64,000 nt of DNA from Biomphalaria glabrata (GCF_947242115.1 NC_074719.1:43300849-43364848); one strand, 5' to 3'; shown: positions 22,045 to 33,245, counted from the first letter of the stretch. Notes: generated by a model not told the origin, from the letters alone. Made by a program: numbers and translations.

Positions 22045-23088
22045 ATGGAAGATAACTGGATAGAAGGGACGAAGAAAATGTACATTTCGGACGAAGTTTT
22101 AGAATACTTTGATATTGTTATTAACATATTTCTGCATGGGATGCTGTCCGCTTTTGGCGTAATGTCCAACATAGTCAATATGGTCATCTTTGTGAAGCTA
22201 AAGCTTAAGAACAGCATGTCTCTTGGACTGTTCGCTCTATCTTTGACCGATTTTTATGTGACTTTGTTTAAGCTTGCCAGCAGCTTGTCAAATTTGGTCC
22301 AAAACTTGTATCCAGACAGTCCCGTGGATCCAATGATGATTTGTGGCTACTTGTTCAACGTATCATACGTATTTTATTTGGTATCATGCTGGATAACTAC
22401 CATGCTTTCTATTGAGAGGTGCTTCTGCGTTGTTTCCCCTTTCAAAGTGCGTCAAACGTTCACTAGGGGTCGCTGTCTGACTACAATCATCCTAATATAC
22501 GCCGTTCACATATCGATCCATTTACCGATATTTTTCTTAACTCAGATAAAGTGGGTGGCAGTTCAGATAGAAGACAACTCAACACTTACAGACATTCGTA
22601 TACAAAAACTTGTGCTGGACGACTTCTCGGCCTGGTGGGAAACCTTGTCTGACTTTGTTATCGGTACCTCCCTTTCTCTCTTGTCTCAGGTCCTCCTCGT
22701 GATTTCTACCATTTGGATGATCGTCTGTCTGAAGACGTCTTCAAAGATTCGCAAACTACCAGCACACGACACACGAGTTACGAATTCACGCAGTGAGAAC
22801 AAAGTCACTAAATCGTCGGGCCACACTTTGTCTCAAAAAGAGAAACGAATGGTCACAACTGTCCTCTGGTTGTCCATCATACTGTCCGCTAGCAATATCC
22901 CCAGGTTCATCACCACCTTTGTCCATCACACTGTGCCTGGAATGGACCTCGGGGCGTACGAGAATTTGGATAAAATATTATGGGATATCTCCTATATAGT
23001 TGTGACGACGGCTTGCTGTTTCAACATATTGATATACATCAGACTTAACTCAAACTATGCCAACAAACTCAGCGGCTTGCTGTCTTAG
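22045..23088 (+). CDS. Class A orphan GPCR, receptor gene 3
   Basis: Single-exon 347-residue seven-helix receptor, sister of gene 2 (shared [23 protein letters not shown] and SCWITTMLS). Switch motifs: ERC 124-126, SNIP 283-286, and NILIY 327-331 in place of NPxxY. It alone has a cysteine at residue 100, near the classical 3.25 position, but ECL2 has none to pair with. LSQKEKRMV precedes TM6. The ATG at 22045 aligns with genes 1 and 2. A TATAAA at 21942 is a possible promoter element, not supported further. The tract 22384-22491 is almost identical to gene 2. No polyadenylation hexamer is evident close behind the stop. The role in chemoreception is inferred from the family only. Confidence 0.93.
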   Translation: MEDNWIEGTKKMYISDEVLEYFDIVINIFLHGMLSAFGVMSNIVNMVIFVKLKLKNSMSLGLFALSLTDFYVTLFKLASSLSNLVQNLYPDSPVDPMMICGYLFNVSYVFYLVSCWITTMLSIERCFCVVSPFKVRQTFTRGRCLTTIILIYAVHISIHLPIFFLTQIKWVAVQIEDNSTLTDIRIQKLVLDDFSAWWETLSDFVIGTSLSLLSQVLLVISTIWMIVCLKTSSKIRKLPAHDTRVTNSRSENKVTKSSGHTLSQKEKRMVTTVLWLSIILSASNIPRFITTFVHHTVPGMDLGAYENLDKILWDISYIVVTTACCFNILIYIRLNSNYANKLSGLLS

Positions 23089-23228
23089 TAGAGATGAGAA
23101 TCGCTCGTGTTCTATTTGGACGACTCTTTGTGATCCCTGCACATAACTTAAGAGGCTGATGTTGAAACAGTGAGTCATACTTTACAATGTGACTGAACCT
23201 CTGTTTTTCGTGTATTCACAGTATTAAT

Positions 23229-23317
23229 TTAACCCTTAAAATGCGTGTGGTAGTTTAGTCTCTAAACATCAATTTGTATGTACTCATTGTAAAACAGCTC
23301 AGCGGTTTAAGGGTTAA
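23229..23317. mobile_element. Short TTAA-ended MITE
   Basis: About 89 bp bounded by TTAACCCTTAAA and the inverse TTTAAGGGTTAA. It shares its interior (GTGTGGTAGTTTAG, CTCATTGTAAAACAGCT) with 58470-58551, where it is in the opposite orientation. TTAA ends suggest a piggyBac-like target preference, by inference. Confidence 0.6.
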
Positions 23318-23500
23318 GGAGTACCTCCTTTTCGCCAGCTAGAGTCTGGACAGGTCATTTTGTTTTCTTGTTCTGATATTCTTTACTCCAATTTGTGTGT
23401 GTGTGTGTGTAATATTTACACTCAAAGTCAGCAATACTTTCTTTTAGCCTCTGCTTTCAGAGGTCAATTTTTACTACGAAATGAGACCATGGAGATCATT

Positions 23501-23558
23501 GTTCAAGAAGTGTTTAAAGTGTTCAAGAAGTGTTTAAAGTGTTCAAGAAGTGCTTTAA
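23501..23558. repeat. 20-bp tandem repeat, 3 copies
   Basis: Units of GTTCAAGAAGTGTTTAAAGT, the last one diverged. The following 23559-24339 is AT-rich with nothing else recognised. Confidence 0.9.
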
Positions 23559-24339
23559 TTGATGTTAAAACTGATGTTACTTTTTCAGATATGTCCACAC
23601 TTTGCTCATAATTAATTATGTTATGGGCAAAATGATCTTCCTATGCGTCTCCAGGTATTAAAACAAGTCAAAATCTTTTAATAATTAGCAATGTAACAAT
23701 TTTAACAATATAAACAATAATTGGATTTTGAAGTCAATACGTTTTTGATACACATGTCATCAATTTCTCTACAAACGAAATATGTTTTAACTTTTTTTTT
23801 ATCTATAGTATATTATTTGTGACAATAATATTGATGAGCTTTGGCATAAAGGAGTAATATCAATATTTGAACATGAATCGAGTATTTTTGAAATTCAAGA
23901 AATAATTATTTTGCATTATTTGAATACCAAATTTATATACTGCTTTTACTTCGTTAATATCTGTAATTTTCAAAACTCATACTATGCAGTATGCGATACA
24001 CTTATGCATCTAGAATTTGATATTAAAACTTAAAAAAAAAAAACTTTTTTTTTAGTAAAAGAGGCCATATAGGTAACAAGATAATCTAGCGCAGGTAACA
24101 ATATAATATCCTCGACTTCTTCGATGCTTCTGATGTGACGAATTTTATATTTCAACCAAAAATTGGGACTACACTAAACAATCTTAAAAATAAAACATTT
24201 TATTTCAGACACTGGTTTCAGAAAAAAACAACACTAAAAAACAAGCAAAATATGCAAAATATTCTCTGCCAAGTCGTTGTTTTTCCTGGCTGTTTCAGGT
24301 AAAACATTACATGCTGTATAGGCTCTAAGGACGAAGGTG

Positions 24340-24710
24340 CTTTAGTACGGATGTATCCTAGTATATAGAATAAGAAATGTGCCTTCATCTTAGTGTCTTT
24401 CTGGGTATTTTACTAGGTTTTGTATGATTAAATTAATAGTTCAGTGTTTTATGTTATTTTACTAAAAGTGTTATTCAAATCAAATGCAAATATTCGTTTG
24501 ATATAAATCTCACTACTCTATTTTGCGTCTTTATTACTTTTTTGAGTTGAGGGTCCAAGATGCATATTCTAATATTTGTCTAACCAAAGTTAAATAACAT
24601 ATTAGTTTAATATCCATTTGATTGGTTAAAAACAATCTTTTAATAAACCCTAATGCTTTGTTTGATTTTTTAAAATAAATCCATTAGTTTGGGGATTCAA
24701 TGATTTTTTT
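24340..24710 (-). mobile_element. LINE-A, old diverged copy
   Basis: On the plus strand it shows the inverse of LINE-A text: GTGCCTTCATCTTAGTGTCT, CAGTGTTTTATG, AACCCTAATGCTTTGTTTGA, GGGGATTCAATGA. It is much more diverged than the copies at 28598 and 48722, so it is older. The remainder up to 25347 has no gene. Confidence 0.65.
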
Positions 24711-25347
24711 TTCATTTATTATTTTACTTAGATTTTCTGAGTTTGTGTGTGTGTGTCTGTTATTGTGGAACATTATAAATAAAATAAGTAGCTCTTTTAG
24801 TCTTTTTCATTACTACTCATAATTGACATTTTTTTCTGGGTGGAAAGGCGTACTCCGATTTGATTCCCATTTCTGTAATGTTTTTTGCTTATCTTTGTAA
24901 ACTCTTGTATTGTTTTTATTGTTCGATTTATTATGCAATCGTAAAAGTACAATGTGGGCTTCGTTCCTGAACTAATGCAAATTGATAGATTATTTTGGTA
25001 ATAAAGTAACATTATTGGACTTTACACTGTTCCTTGAGGTACACATGAATGTACTATTGTTGGTGAAGAATTGGAGGCATTTATAATTATAGTTTGGTTT
25101 TGCCCGAAAGAAAAGAATAGGCCTATATTAATGTAATATTTAGTTGTTAATATAACCTTTGAAATATGAAACGAACCAAAAACGAAATTTTGTGAACAGC
25201 AGCTAGTTTTGGTAGAGAGTTATTTCAATTGACTTTCTTTTAAAACTATGCACTTCATTTCCTCATTATACTCTGGTGCATTTGCCTTAACTTCCGGTAT
25301 GACTTAAAAATTAAAATGGATAACGATTAAGAATGAGAGATTGGGAT

Positions 25348-25441
25348 AGAGAGAGAGAGAGAAATAGAAAGAGATAGAGATAAGAGAGAGAGAGAGAGAG
25401 AGACAGCAAGAGAGAGGGAGAGAGACAGAGAGAGAGAGAGA
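25348..25441. repeat. (GA)n-rich microsatellite
   Basis: About 94 bp of imperfect GA repeats. Confidence 0.95.
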
Positions 25442-25729
25442 TTCTATTTATTATGCACTGCCACCCTCTGCTGAAGATTTCGACTAAGACGTCTAAATCA
25501 TTATCTTCGAAGGAACGTCCGTTAGTTAAAAAGACGTAGATTATCTTCTAACTAGACGTTTGTTAGTTTACCTTTAATGTGAGTAACTCCAAGCGATGAA
25601 CGACTTTTAAGTTCAAGAAATGAACGACTGCATTACGGAATTAAACATTTAGCCCCAAATCTTAGACACAAAACACACTTGCAGAAAACTTAAAGGATAA
25701 TAATAATGAGGCAAATGTAATCGAGTTGG

Positions 25730-25800
25730 TGAAGAGGCCTCGGCCGAGCGGTAAAGCACTGAACGATGTGGTGGTCCGACATATAGTCTGGGAACAAGGC
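25730..25800 (+). mobile_element. Possible SINE-A head remnant
   Basis: GGCCTCGGCCGAGCGGTAAA resembles the A-box part of SINE-A, but no clear B box or body follows. Confidence 0.3.
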
Positions 25801-26351
25801 TGTCGGCTGTAGCTGGCCAAGATGGTAGAAATGTATTTGGTAAAGCTAATTTACATAAAATTATTTTACTTTATATTAAAAAAAATATTTCCTGTATTTT
25901 TGTCTGTTTTTTTTTTCTATTTCTTAACTCTTTCTCTCCTAATCGCCTATACCATCGTTGATTTTACCTCATTACATTAAATACGTTTAAATTGTTTAAA
26001 CTTGACTTTGTGTTATACAAAAAAGAACATGCATTTCCCTTTAATTATATACCAAATACAACATTTTCTGATAACAAACAACAAAGCTATTGAAGCCCAA
26101 TCATAACAGGGGTAGTGAAATAGGAATGGGCAAAATAATTTCTTCGAAACGTGGAAAAATAATTACGGAGAGAAAGAGTTAAAATTAGATTAGACTAGAA
26201 TGAAAGTAGCAAAAGAAACAGAGATCCAAGTTTTATCGTGTATATCGGCGTTTCTTAAACCGTGGGGGTTGGCCTCTTTCGGAAACGCAAATTAGTTCAA
26301 TGACAAGTTTTAGTTCTATAAACATAATAGTTATCATTCCATTAAATGAGC

Positions 26352-26630
26352 GTTATTACCGTAGTGACTGAGTGGTAAAGCGCTTGGCTTTCAAACCAAG
26401 CGTCCCGGGTTCGAATCCAAGTGAAAACTCTGATTTTTTTTTAAATTTCAGGATATTTTGGGAACTCTACTTCCAGCGAGCTCCAATGGGTACATGGCAT
26501 TACTTGGGGAAAAGTAGAAGCGATTGGACGTTGGGCTGGCCGCATGACACCCTAGTTATTCGTGGCCACAGAAACAGATGACCTTACATCATCTGTCTAA
26601 AGATCGCAAAGTCTTAAAGGAGAACTTTTG
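26352..26630 (+). mobile_element. SINE-A, near full length
   Basis: Head GTGACTGAGTGGTAAAGCGC, then CCCGGGTTCGAATCC (B box). The body has CTCCAATGGGTACATGG, TTGGGGAAAAGTAGA, GCATGACACCCTAG and ACAGAAACAGATGACC, ending GTCTTAAAGGAGAACTTTT. The tRNA-like head lacks a paired acceptor stem, so it is a SINE rather than a tRNA gene. Confidence 0.85.
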
Positions 26631-26829
26631 TGTCCCCCTTACTAAAAAAAAATTTATGCAACAATATTTTCTAGAAATGGTTTTCGTCTATAAAAAGGTT
26701 TGTTTTGTATGAATAGAAGTGAATCAGTGAACAGAGGACTGGAGAGGACACAGCATATACCGATTGAGCGAGAATGCCAAGAATAAGTAAGTTAATTGTT
26801 GATAGTCATTAAGTCTTGGTGTGTGCTAA

Positions 26830-26990
26830 AGTTCCAATACCTGGTGTCAGAGGGACCAACTCTACCCGCCACTAACACTAGAAATAAATTAAATGGCAAC
26901 GTAGCCGAAAACTGGGAAAAGGTTCAAGCCTCAACCCTCTCAGACATAGACGGTAGGAAATGGGCTGAATACAACAAGAAAAGTAGTCCA
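26830..26990 (+). mobile_element. Possible LTR-retrotransposon gag-like scrap (fossil)
   Basis: The reading LPATNTRNKLNGNVAENWEK resembles the start of Gypsy-type gag proteins (GNVAENW), and the preceding TGGTGTCAGAG could be primer-binding-site-like. There are no LTRs or pol parts nearby. It is weakly supported and clearly only a fragment. Confidence 0.25.
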
Positions 26991-27237
26991 GTCATTATTG
27001 TATGTGATCGACCAAATAAGCGGTACAAGTCTATAAGACTTTTTTAATATGCATCTAATGAGTGTAATGAATGTGAGATAAGCAAGATCACCGACTCCTT
27101 CTAGCTTGCACAGAAGAAAGGCAAACCGTACAATTGACGGTCTAGGACACTAGGGTAACGAGCGTCACTAGTCAAAGATAAAGTCATGTTATGTCAACAA
27201 TAAAACAATGTGGTATCTACTAGTAATGCCCATAGTC

Positions 27238-27442
27238 CAGTGGTTCTCAAACTGTGTTCCGCGGAACACTAGTGTTCAGCAAGGCCTGAAAAGGTGTGTC
27301 CACGAACTACTGGAATAATTAACTAGTAGGCCACCAGGTGAATTAATCTCTTTAAAAAAAATAAGCAAAATGTTCCGTTAAATACTGAAAATGTACGAAG
27401 TGTTCTGTTAAGGAAAACAAGGAAAAAATTTGGTAAACACTG
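27238..27442. mobile_element. hAT-type MITE, second family
   Basis: Left end CAGTGGTTCTCAAACTGTG, right end ...GGTAAACACTG. The interior has palindromic TTCCGCGGAACACTAGTGTT and repeated TGTTC.GTTAA motifs. Flanks match partly (TAGTC against AAGTC). A scrap at 11818-11885 resembles its left end. Confidence 0.6.
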
Positions 27443-28009
27443 TGTAAGTCCATTCTTTAATTATATGATTTGTCTCTGTGCTTTTAGTTTTGTTCAGCTA
27501 TTTCGAATCATGGGATAAATAACAATTCATTGTTGAAGCTCAGAACTCATCTTATTTTCTATAAACTGTGTAATGCTTGGATAAAGATATCTAAGCCTTA
27601 ACATTACGAGTGCCGGTCAATGTGTTGCATTTTTAATATATCACCAAATATCTACAGAGTTTGATATAGTGTCAACGAGTGTTTAAAATAAGCTACATAT
27701 ACAAACATACTGTTAAAAAAAACTCTCTTATGTTGAATGAAAGTGCATTAATTATTTTGAATCCATCATGTAATTAATTTAAATGACTCAAAATTTCACC
27801 CTATTTTTGCAAGACCACATAGAGTCTAAGGTTGTTTATTCAAAAAGAAAAAAAACAACAATTTGGTTCATCAGTGGACCTTTCGGTTTTGCATGCGATC
27901 CGAAAGAATTATTAGATATTGTCAAGTCTGATTAGTCAGTGTATATATTTCGTCATCTAGGTAATTTAGGTTGACCTAGGTTGACCTTTATTTTTGTGAT
28001 GGAATTTGT

Positions 28010-28409
28010 TGAGATAGGCGTACTGATAACTGTACACAATTGAGATAGGCGTACTGATAACTGTACACAATCGAGTTAGGCGTACTGATAACTGTACACA
28101 ATCGAGTTAGGCTTACTGATAACTGTACACAATCGAGTTAGGCGTACTGATAACTGTACACAATTGAGTTAGGCGTACTGATAACTGTACACAATTGAGT
28201 TAGGTGTACTGATAACTGTACACAATTGAGTTAGGCGTACTGATAACTGTACACAATTGAGTTAGGTGTACTGATAACTGTACACAATTGAGTTAGGCGT
28301 ACTGATAACTGTATACAGTTGAGTTAGGCGTACTGATAACTGTACACAATCGAGTTAGGCGTACTGATAACTGTACACAATTGAGTTAGGCGTACTGATA
28401 ACTGTACCC
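28010..28409. repeat. 31-bp minisatellite, 13 units
   Basis: Units begin at 28010 and every 31 bp thereafter, with core GTACTGATAACTGTACACAA and variants at GAGATA/GAGTTA, GGCG/GGTG and AATT/AATC. The last unit is broken by ACCCTTTAAC. There are no spacers, so this is not CRISPR-like. Confidence 0.97.
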
Positions 28410-28597
28410 TTTAACAATCGAGTTACCTCCTGGTCTTACGTCCCACTTGCTCTTTGATAAAAGCGAGGAGGTACAAAAAGTTGTTTAAGTCTGAACTGAC
28501 TCTAGTGAGCATGTCTTTCCACCCAATAAAATGTCAGTAATTAAGAGTAATAAATAACAACAAAAAAAATTAAACAAATTAATTATTCATGGTAAAA

Positions 28598-29280
28598 CAG
28601 TAACACAGATTAAAAACGCTAAATACCGAAGTGTTTTAATAAATGAAAAACTGTCATGGAATCCCCATATTGATGAAACTGTCAAAAAATCAAACAAAAC
28701 ATTAAGGTTTATTAAAAGAAATTTATATAAACCAAATAAGAACATACAATTAAATGTTATTAATCTTGGTTAGGCCAATAATAGAATATGCATCCTCTGT
28801 TTGGGACCTCTCAACTCAAGAAAACATTAAGAAACTGGAGCAGACACAAAACAGAGCAGTGAGATTCATAACAAACGAATATTCACATTTGACTAGAGTA
28901 ACACCTTTATTAAAATCACTAAATATAGAAAGCCTTCAGGACAGAAGGCTCAAAAGTAAAGTAGCAATCATACCTAAAACACTGAACCATAATCTTCAAA
29001 TACAAAAACAAAATGTCATAAAATACTCTGAAAGACACAAAGATAAAGGCACATTCCTCGTCCCATATGCTAGGACAAATTTGTACAAATGCTCCTTCTT
29101 CCCTAGTGCTATTAGAGCATGGAATGGGTTGCCTGAGCTAGCCAGGAAAACCAGTGATTTGGCAGAATTTAGGTCAGTGGTTAACATGCATGACTAGATG
29201 CAAGACGCATAGGTCGTAATTATCTTCTTTTTTTTGAAGTAACGTCTGTATTATATAAGATAAGATAAGATAAGATAAGA
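28598..29280 (+). mobile_element. LINE-A, best coding copy
   Basis: 5'-truncated copy with an ORF of 147 codons (28754-29197). It starts in LILVRPIIEYASSVWD, runs through LEQTQNRAVRFITNEYS, and ends SAIRAWNGLPELARK and VVNMHD. It has a short 3' UTR with ACGTCTGTATTATATAAGAT and a (TAAGA)4 tail to 29280. It retains the RT C-terminal region only, with no catalytic YADD box and no endonuclease, so it cannot move itself. This is the reference for the other LINE-A copies in the window. Confidence 0.85.
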
Positions 29281-29502
29281 CTCATTGATGGCAGGCCGAA
29301 TACGTTTTTCACTGACCTATTCAAGTACGTGTCGATAGTCCGACATACTCAGAAGATGATTTATGAATAATTAGGTACCAAATGAAAATGAAGTTTGCAT
29401 TTGTTTCCGCCGTCTAATTCTTTGTTCTATGAAAAGATAATTAATACTGTAGTAATCTTATCTTAAACCCAAATATTTTTCTGTTGCTTTTTTCTCCAAC
29501 AG

Positions 29503-29880
29503 TTGGTGTCAATCTTGAGGGGCTCCATGTCAAGCTTTAACTCATCAGTTCTTTCTGAACAACTGACGACCTGCTACTCTCTTACCCGCTATTACACCAT
29601 CAACAGCCCCAACCCCCATACAATATGTCCTGACCAATTCGATACGGCCTTGGAATACATGGCGCCGCGATTTCGGAAGCAGATGCAAAACAGATGGGCA
29701 AGACGTAGGGACAGTCGGTAGAGACTCCGCCCAGAACGGAGACGCCTGGGGGAAGCTGGTTGGTGGCCAATGCCCAGGTCAGGACCTCAATAACGGATGA
29801 GAGAGGAGAACGAATTTCCGGTACCCAGCACTTCACAGGACTTCTTCGTTTGGGATGTAATAAAATGTATTTATCTGATG
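29503..29880 (+). CDS. Possible 3'-terminal exon of an unrecognised gene
   Basis: A pyrimidine-rich tract ending TTTTTTCTCCAACAG (to 29502) looks like a good splice acceptor. From 29503 a frame is open for 72 codons to a stop at 29719-29721, ending in the basic segment FRKQMQNRWARRRDSR. GC content is higher than in the surroundings, and AATAAA occurs at 29859-29864. I see no domain or family match. If real, the upstream exons lie outside what I can identify. It could also be an exon-like part of an old repeat. Confidence 0.25.
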
Positions 29881-30224
29881 TATTCGGTCTCTTCCCCAAA
29901 TGTCTTATCTATGTTCATGATCTTTATAGTTTATACGAACATAGTAAACGTTTTGAGTTTTATCCTATGCATTTTTTCAAGTTTTAAATAAGAGAAATCA
30001 TGTGTTCCACATAAACACGCGTAGAAAAATGTTAAACACCTTCGCAAAAATGTTACCACGTTACTTGTGCAACCAAACCACAAAGAGAAGTCGCCAGCCT
30101 TCAGACCTTGGTTCTATGTTACACAAGAAGAAAAGACCAAAATATAGGCCGAGAAGAGACTAGGTTTTATGTTGCTGATAATTAGACAGAAAATTATGAC
30201 TTTCTGCAACAGAAACATGTTTAT

Positions 30225-30262
30225 CCTCTTATCTTATATGATACAGACGTTACTTCAAATAA
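30225..30262 (-). mobile_element. LINE-A tail stub
   Basis: About 40 bp: CTTATCTTATATGATACAG, then ACGTTACTTCAAA, the inverse of the LINE-A 3' end. The rest of 30263-31353 is AT-rich upstream DNA of gene 4 with no element recognised. Confidence 0.6.
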
Positions 30263-31353
30263 AGAAACAAGTGTACAATTTCAGTCAAATAGTGTTGTGG
30301 CCGTACTATTGTCAGATAATTATAAGTCTAAAACGCTATTTAAAAGTGAAAGCTATGCTGAAAATATATCATTTTAGATAATTATAAACTGTTGACGAAT
30401 TCTACATATTTAGATAATGATATGCAACGAATGTATCGGTTTAAATATCCAAGACTATCGTTAAATTGATATTTTTTTGTCTGGCGTCTGTCTAGCTGTA
30501 GATATAGAGATAGTAAGCGGTACAGTCTAAATAATTATACTGAAAGGTTGACCCGCCATAAGATCCTATTGTCTTTAAAGAGCAACAATAGATGAGAGAT
30601 AAATAGTTCTTTATGCTTGATTGATCTAGAGAAAAAAAAGTCTAGATAAAGGAGACACAGACATATCAGAAAACTGATGAGACTTAAAATGTTTGACAAT
30701 TATAAGCAGCATAATGCCCTCAATAATATCATAAGTCTTGAAACCCGTTTTCCAAGATTGCTTATTTGATTTCCCAGAATGCTACTTTCGCTTGGTGTGC
30801 TTTTAAAACTAGATCTCTCTCTATATATATATAACTGTACCATAGTTCTGGACTAGGCCGTCACTAAGCTTAACAGCTACTGTAAGAATGAAGCGATACG
30901 ATTGGTAAAATCTAGTTTCTCTTTCAGTATTGTTGAGGGAAGTGACGTTTGACTGAGCTAAAAACAAAATCTCAAAGAACCCTGTTGTTTTTTTTTGATA
31001 TGTGAAGAATTTACTGACTAAATTATTAAATATAAATGTTTCTAACCATTTAAATACAAAATGGTAAAAAGTTTACTATTACAACTTTTTACGCATAATT
31101 TAAATATGTCAATAATGCAAATTTGAAAAACCATCGAAGTTTTCATTTAATCTTGGATTCCATTGTTGTTATACACTGAAAATTTGACTGCATTATATAG
31201 TATTTAACCCTGACATGCAATCTAGCAAAGCATACGGTAGTTCTGTTTCTTAGATAAATTCTACCCTTGATCTTAATACAGAGTTTTTAAATATTGATAC
31301 GTGATAGACTTTAGACATAATGCTTTATGACGGACATACAAAATAAATACATT

Positions 31354-31360
31354 TATAAAA
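31354..31360 (+). promoter_or_regulatory. Possible TATA box of gene 4
   Basis: TATAAAA stands 51 bp before the ATG, which would allow a short 5' UTR. It is in AT-rich DNA, so chance occurrence is quite possible. Confidence 0.2.
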
Positions 31361-31410
31361 AGTTTAAATGACAAAGCTTCATGTAAGAATAAAACGCTGA
31401 AGCCTGAACC

Positions 31411-32445
31411 ATGGGTCAAGTCGAGTCTATGAGCGACCTCTCGGATGACCTGCTGAATACACTCAGGGTAGCCCTTGTTTTTCCGGTCAACATCAGCTTC
31501 ACTCTCCTCGGTCTGGTGGCCAACGTTTTAAACATGGTGGTCCTGGCCAGGCTTGGGGTCACCAACTCCATGAGTGTCGGCGTGTTCTCCTTGTCCTTCA
31601 CCGACTTCCTGGTCACCTTCCTCCAGCTGCTCATGTACGTCTTCTACGTCCTGGGAAGAGCGTTCCCAGACCACGAGGTTGACCTGGCCGCTGTTGGATC
31701 CTTCGGGGTAGGCTGGCTCCGCTACGTCTGCTTCTTCATCTCCAGCTGGATCACGACGTTCATCTCCATAGAGAAGTGTGTCTGCGTGGTGCAGCCTTTC
31801 AAAGTCAGGCAGATCTTCACCAAACATCGCTGCCTCGTCGCTGTGCTGCTCACATACCTCGTCCACGTTGCCTTCATAGCTCCCATCTATGCCGTACAGA
31901 GATTGGAGTGGGCGTCGATGCTGCATGGCAACGAGTCCTCACCCTCTGCAAGAAGAGTGTTTACATTTGTTTACTCCGAGAGATTTGTTGCCGTGGAGAC
32001 GATCATTAACAACATCTACGCTGTGGGCCTGGCAGTCACGTCCCAGTGGCTTCTCATCCTCTGCACCGTGTGGATGACTTTCTCTCTAAAGGCATCCTCA
32101 CGAATAAGGCACAGAAAAGATTCTCACACCCTGGTCTCTGGTCAACGAAAATTTTTCGAATCAAGCGCGTCGTCCTTGTCCAGCAGGGAAAGAAAGCTGA
32201 TAAGGGTGGCCTTGGGGTTAGGGATAGTTCTCACGCTGTCAAACATCCCGAGGTACGCGGTGGTGGCTGCTTACTACGGAATTGCAGGGATGAGCCAAGG
32301 AGCTTACAAGAATCTATCAGACTTCATGTGGGACATTACAGATTTCTTCAGCATCATCAACTGTTCTAGCAACTTCCTTGTCTATTGGATGTTAAACGTA
32401 AACTTCCGTAAAACGTTTAGATGCATGTTCTTTGATTATAAATGA
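31411..32445 (+). CDS. Class A orphan GPCR, receptor gene 4 (EKC variant)
   Basis: Single-exon 344-residue seven-helix receptor, the most GC-rich coding region seen here, closest to gene 7 (shared INCSSNF.VY and YKNLSDF.WDI). The DRY position reads EKC (121-123), so the arginine at 3.50 is lysine, unlike its six neighbours. Other switches are SNIP (277-280) and NFLVY (321-325). Possible glycosylation at N27 (NIS) and N174 (NES, ECL2). There is no TM3-ECL2 cysteine pair. LSSRERKLI precedes TM6. The start is in strong context (ACCATGG). ATTAAA at 32508 may serve as a polyadenylation signal. A decayed partial copy lies about 350 bp downstream. Confidence 0.93.
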   Translation: MGQVESMSDLSDDLLNTLRVALVFPVNISFTLLGLVANVLNMVVLARLGVTNSMSVGVFSLSFTDFLVTFLQLLMYVFYVLGRAFPDHEVDLAAVGSFGVGWLRYVCFFISSWITTFISIEKCVCVVQPFKVRQIFTKHRCLVAVLLTYLVHVAFIAPIYAVQRLEWASMLHGNESSPSARRVFTFVYSERFVAVETIINNIYAVGLAVTSQWLLILCTVWMTFSLKASSRIRHRKDSHTLVSGQRKFFESSASSLSSRERKLIRVALGLGIVLTLSNIPRYAVVAAYYGIAGMSQGAYKNLSDFMWDITDFFSIINCSSNFLVYWMLNVNFRKTFRCMFFDYK

Positions 32446-32789
32446 TTTTGTTATATTTAAAACTGTGATTATTTCCTAGATTGACGTTTTGAAATTTACT
32501 TTAAACATTAAACTGGAATTCGGTTGTTACTTTAAAAATGTATTATGTTTTGCGTGTGATTTGTTTCAATTCTGTGCTAATATTGTGTGCCTTTTAAATG
32601 ACATATCTTCTAATTTACAATATACTGAGCTGTTGGCTTTTTTTGCAGTCTGTGTTCAGAGATGCTAGCAAAATTTCCTGAAGGATTTCGCTTTACGCTT
32701 AAGGTATAACTTACAGTCACTTGGTTAGGCAATGCGTCTATGTCTATGAAGGTGTAATTTGGAACATTTGACACTTTCAAATACAATTG

Positions 32790-33245
32790 AATGAATTCGT
32801 CTATTCCAAATACTGTGTTGCTGTTTAGACAATTATCAACAACATTTATGAAGCTGGCCTGGTAGTTGCGTCGCAATGGTTATTCAATTCATGCACCGTG
32901 TGATTGATTTTCTCTTTTGAAGACATCCTCCAAGGTCCAGGTCGTGTTACATGCGCTCTGGGCTGTATTTTCGATGGTCTCGAGTTTAAACCCTGCCCGC
33001 CGCCTTTCCTATCAGTCCTACGGGAGGTTTGTGGTAGGATGTAATAGTCTTCAAATGTGAAGGGACATCTGATATATACAAAAAAACGAAAAAAAAAACT
33101 GTTCATTAGTCATAACATTTTTATTTCCATCAAGCGCTTCATCGTTCTCCAGTCGAGTGATGAGGCTGATTTAAGTCAGTAGCTTTGGAGCTAGGTATGA
33201 TCCTCACGTTGTCAATCATCCCGAGGTCTGCAATGGGGGCTACCT
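32790..33245 (+). pseudogene. Decayed partial copy of receptor gene 4, split by SINE-B
   Basis: The first part (about 32790-32930) reads NEFVYSKYCVAV-stop-TIINNIYEAG, then VASQWL and CTV-stop. It matches FTFVYSERFVAVETIINNIY and TSQWLLILCTVW of gene 4 (about residues 184-221, ECL2/TM5). After a SINE-B insertion (about 32935-33095), homology resumes at about 33130-33245 with DNA for SSASS..S, the TM6 region and the SN.PR motif (residues 251-290), shifted in frame. TM1-TM4 and TM7 are not recognisable. It arose by local duplication of gene 4 or an allied gene. It cannot make a receptor. Confidence 0.8.
32935..33095 (+). mobile_element. SINE-B copy inside the receptor pseudogene
   Basis: Starts CCAGGTCGTGTTACATGCGC, then GAGTTTAAACCCTGCCCG (B-box-like), CTACGGGAGGTTTG, CTTCAAATGTGAAGG and an A-rich end. 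It separates two pieces of the gene 4 copy. Confidence 0.75.

Noticed and set aside
26352-26425. tRNA gene
   Set aside because: A and B boxes are present but the ends do not pair as an acceptor stem. A shared SINE body follows, and many copies exist.
26796-27047. Host gene
   Set aside because: The only recognisable stretch is weakly gag-like. The rest has no domain, so at most it is a fossil fragment.
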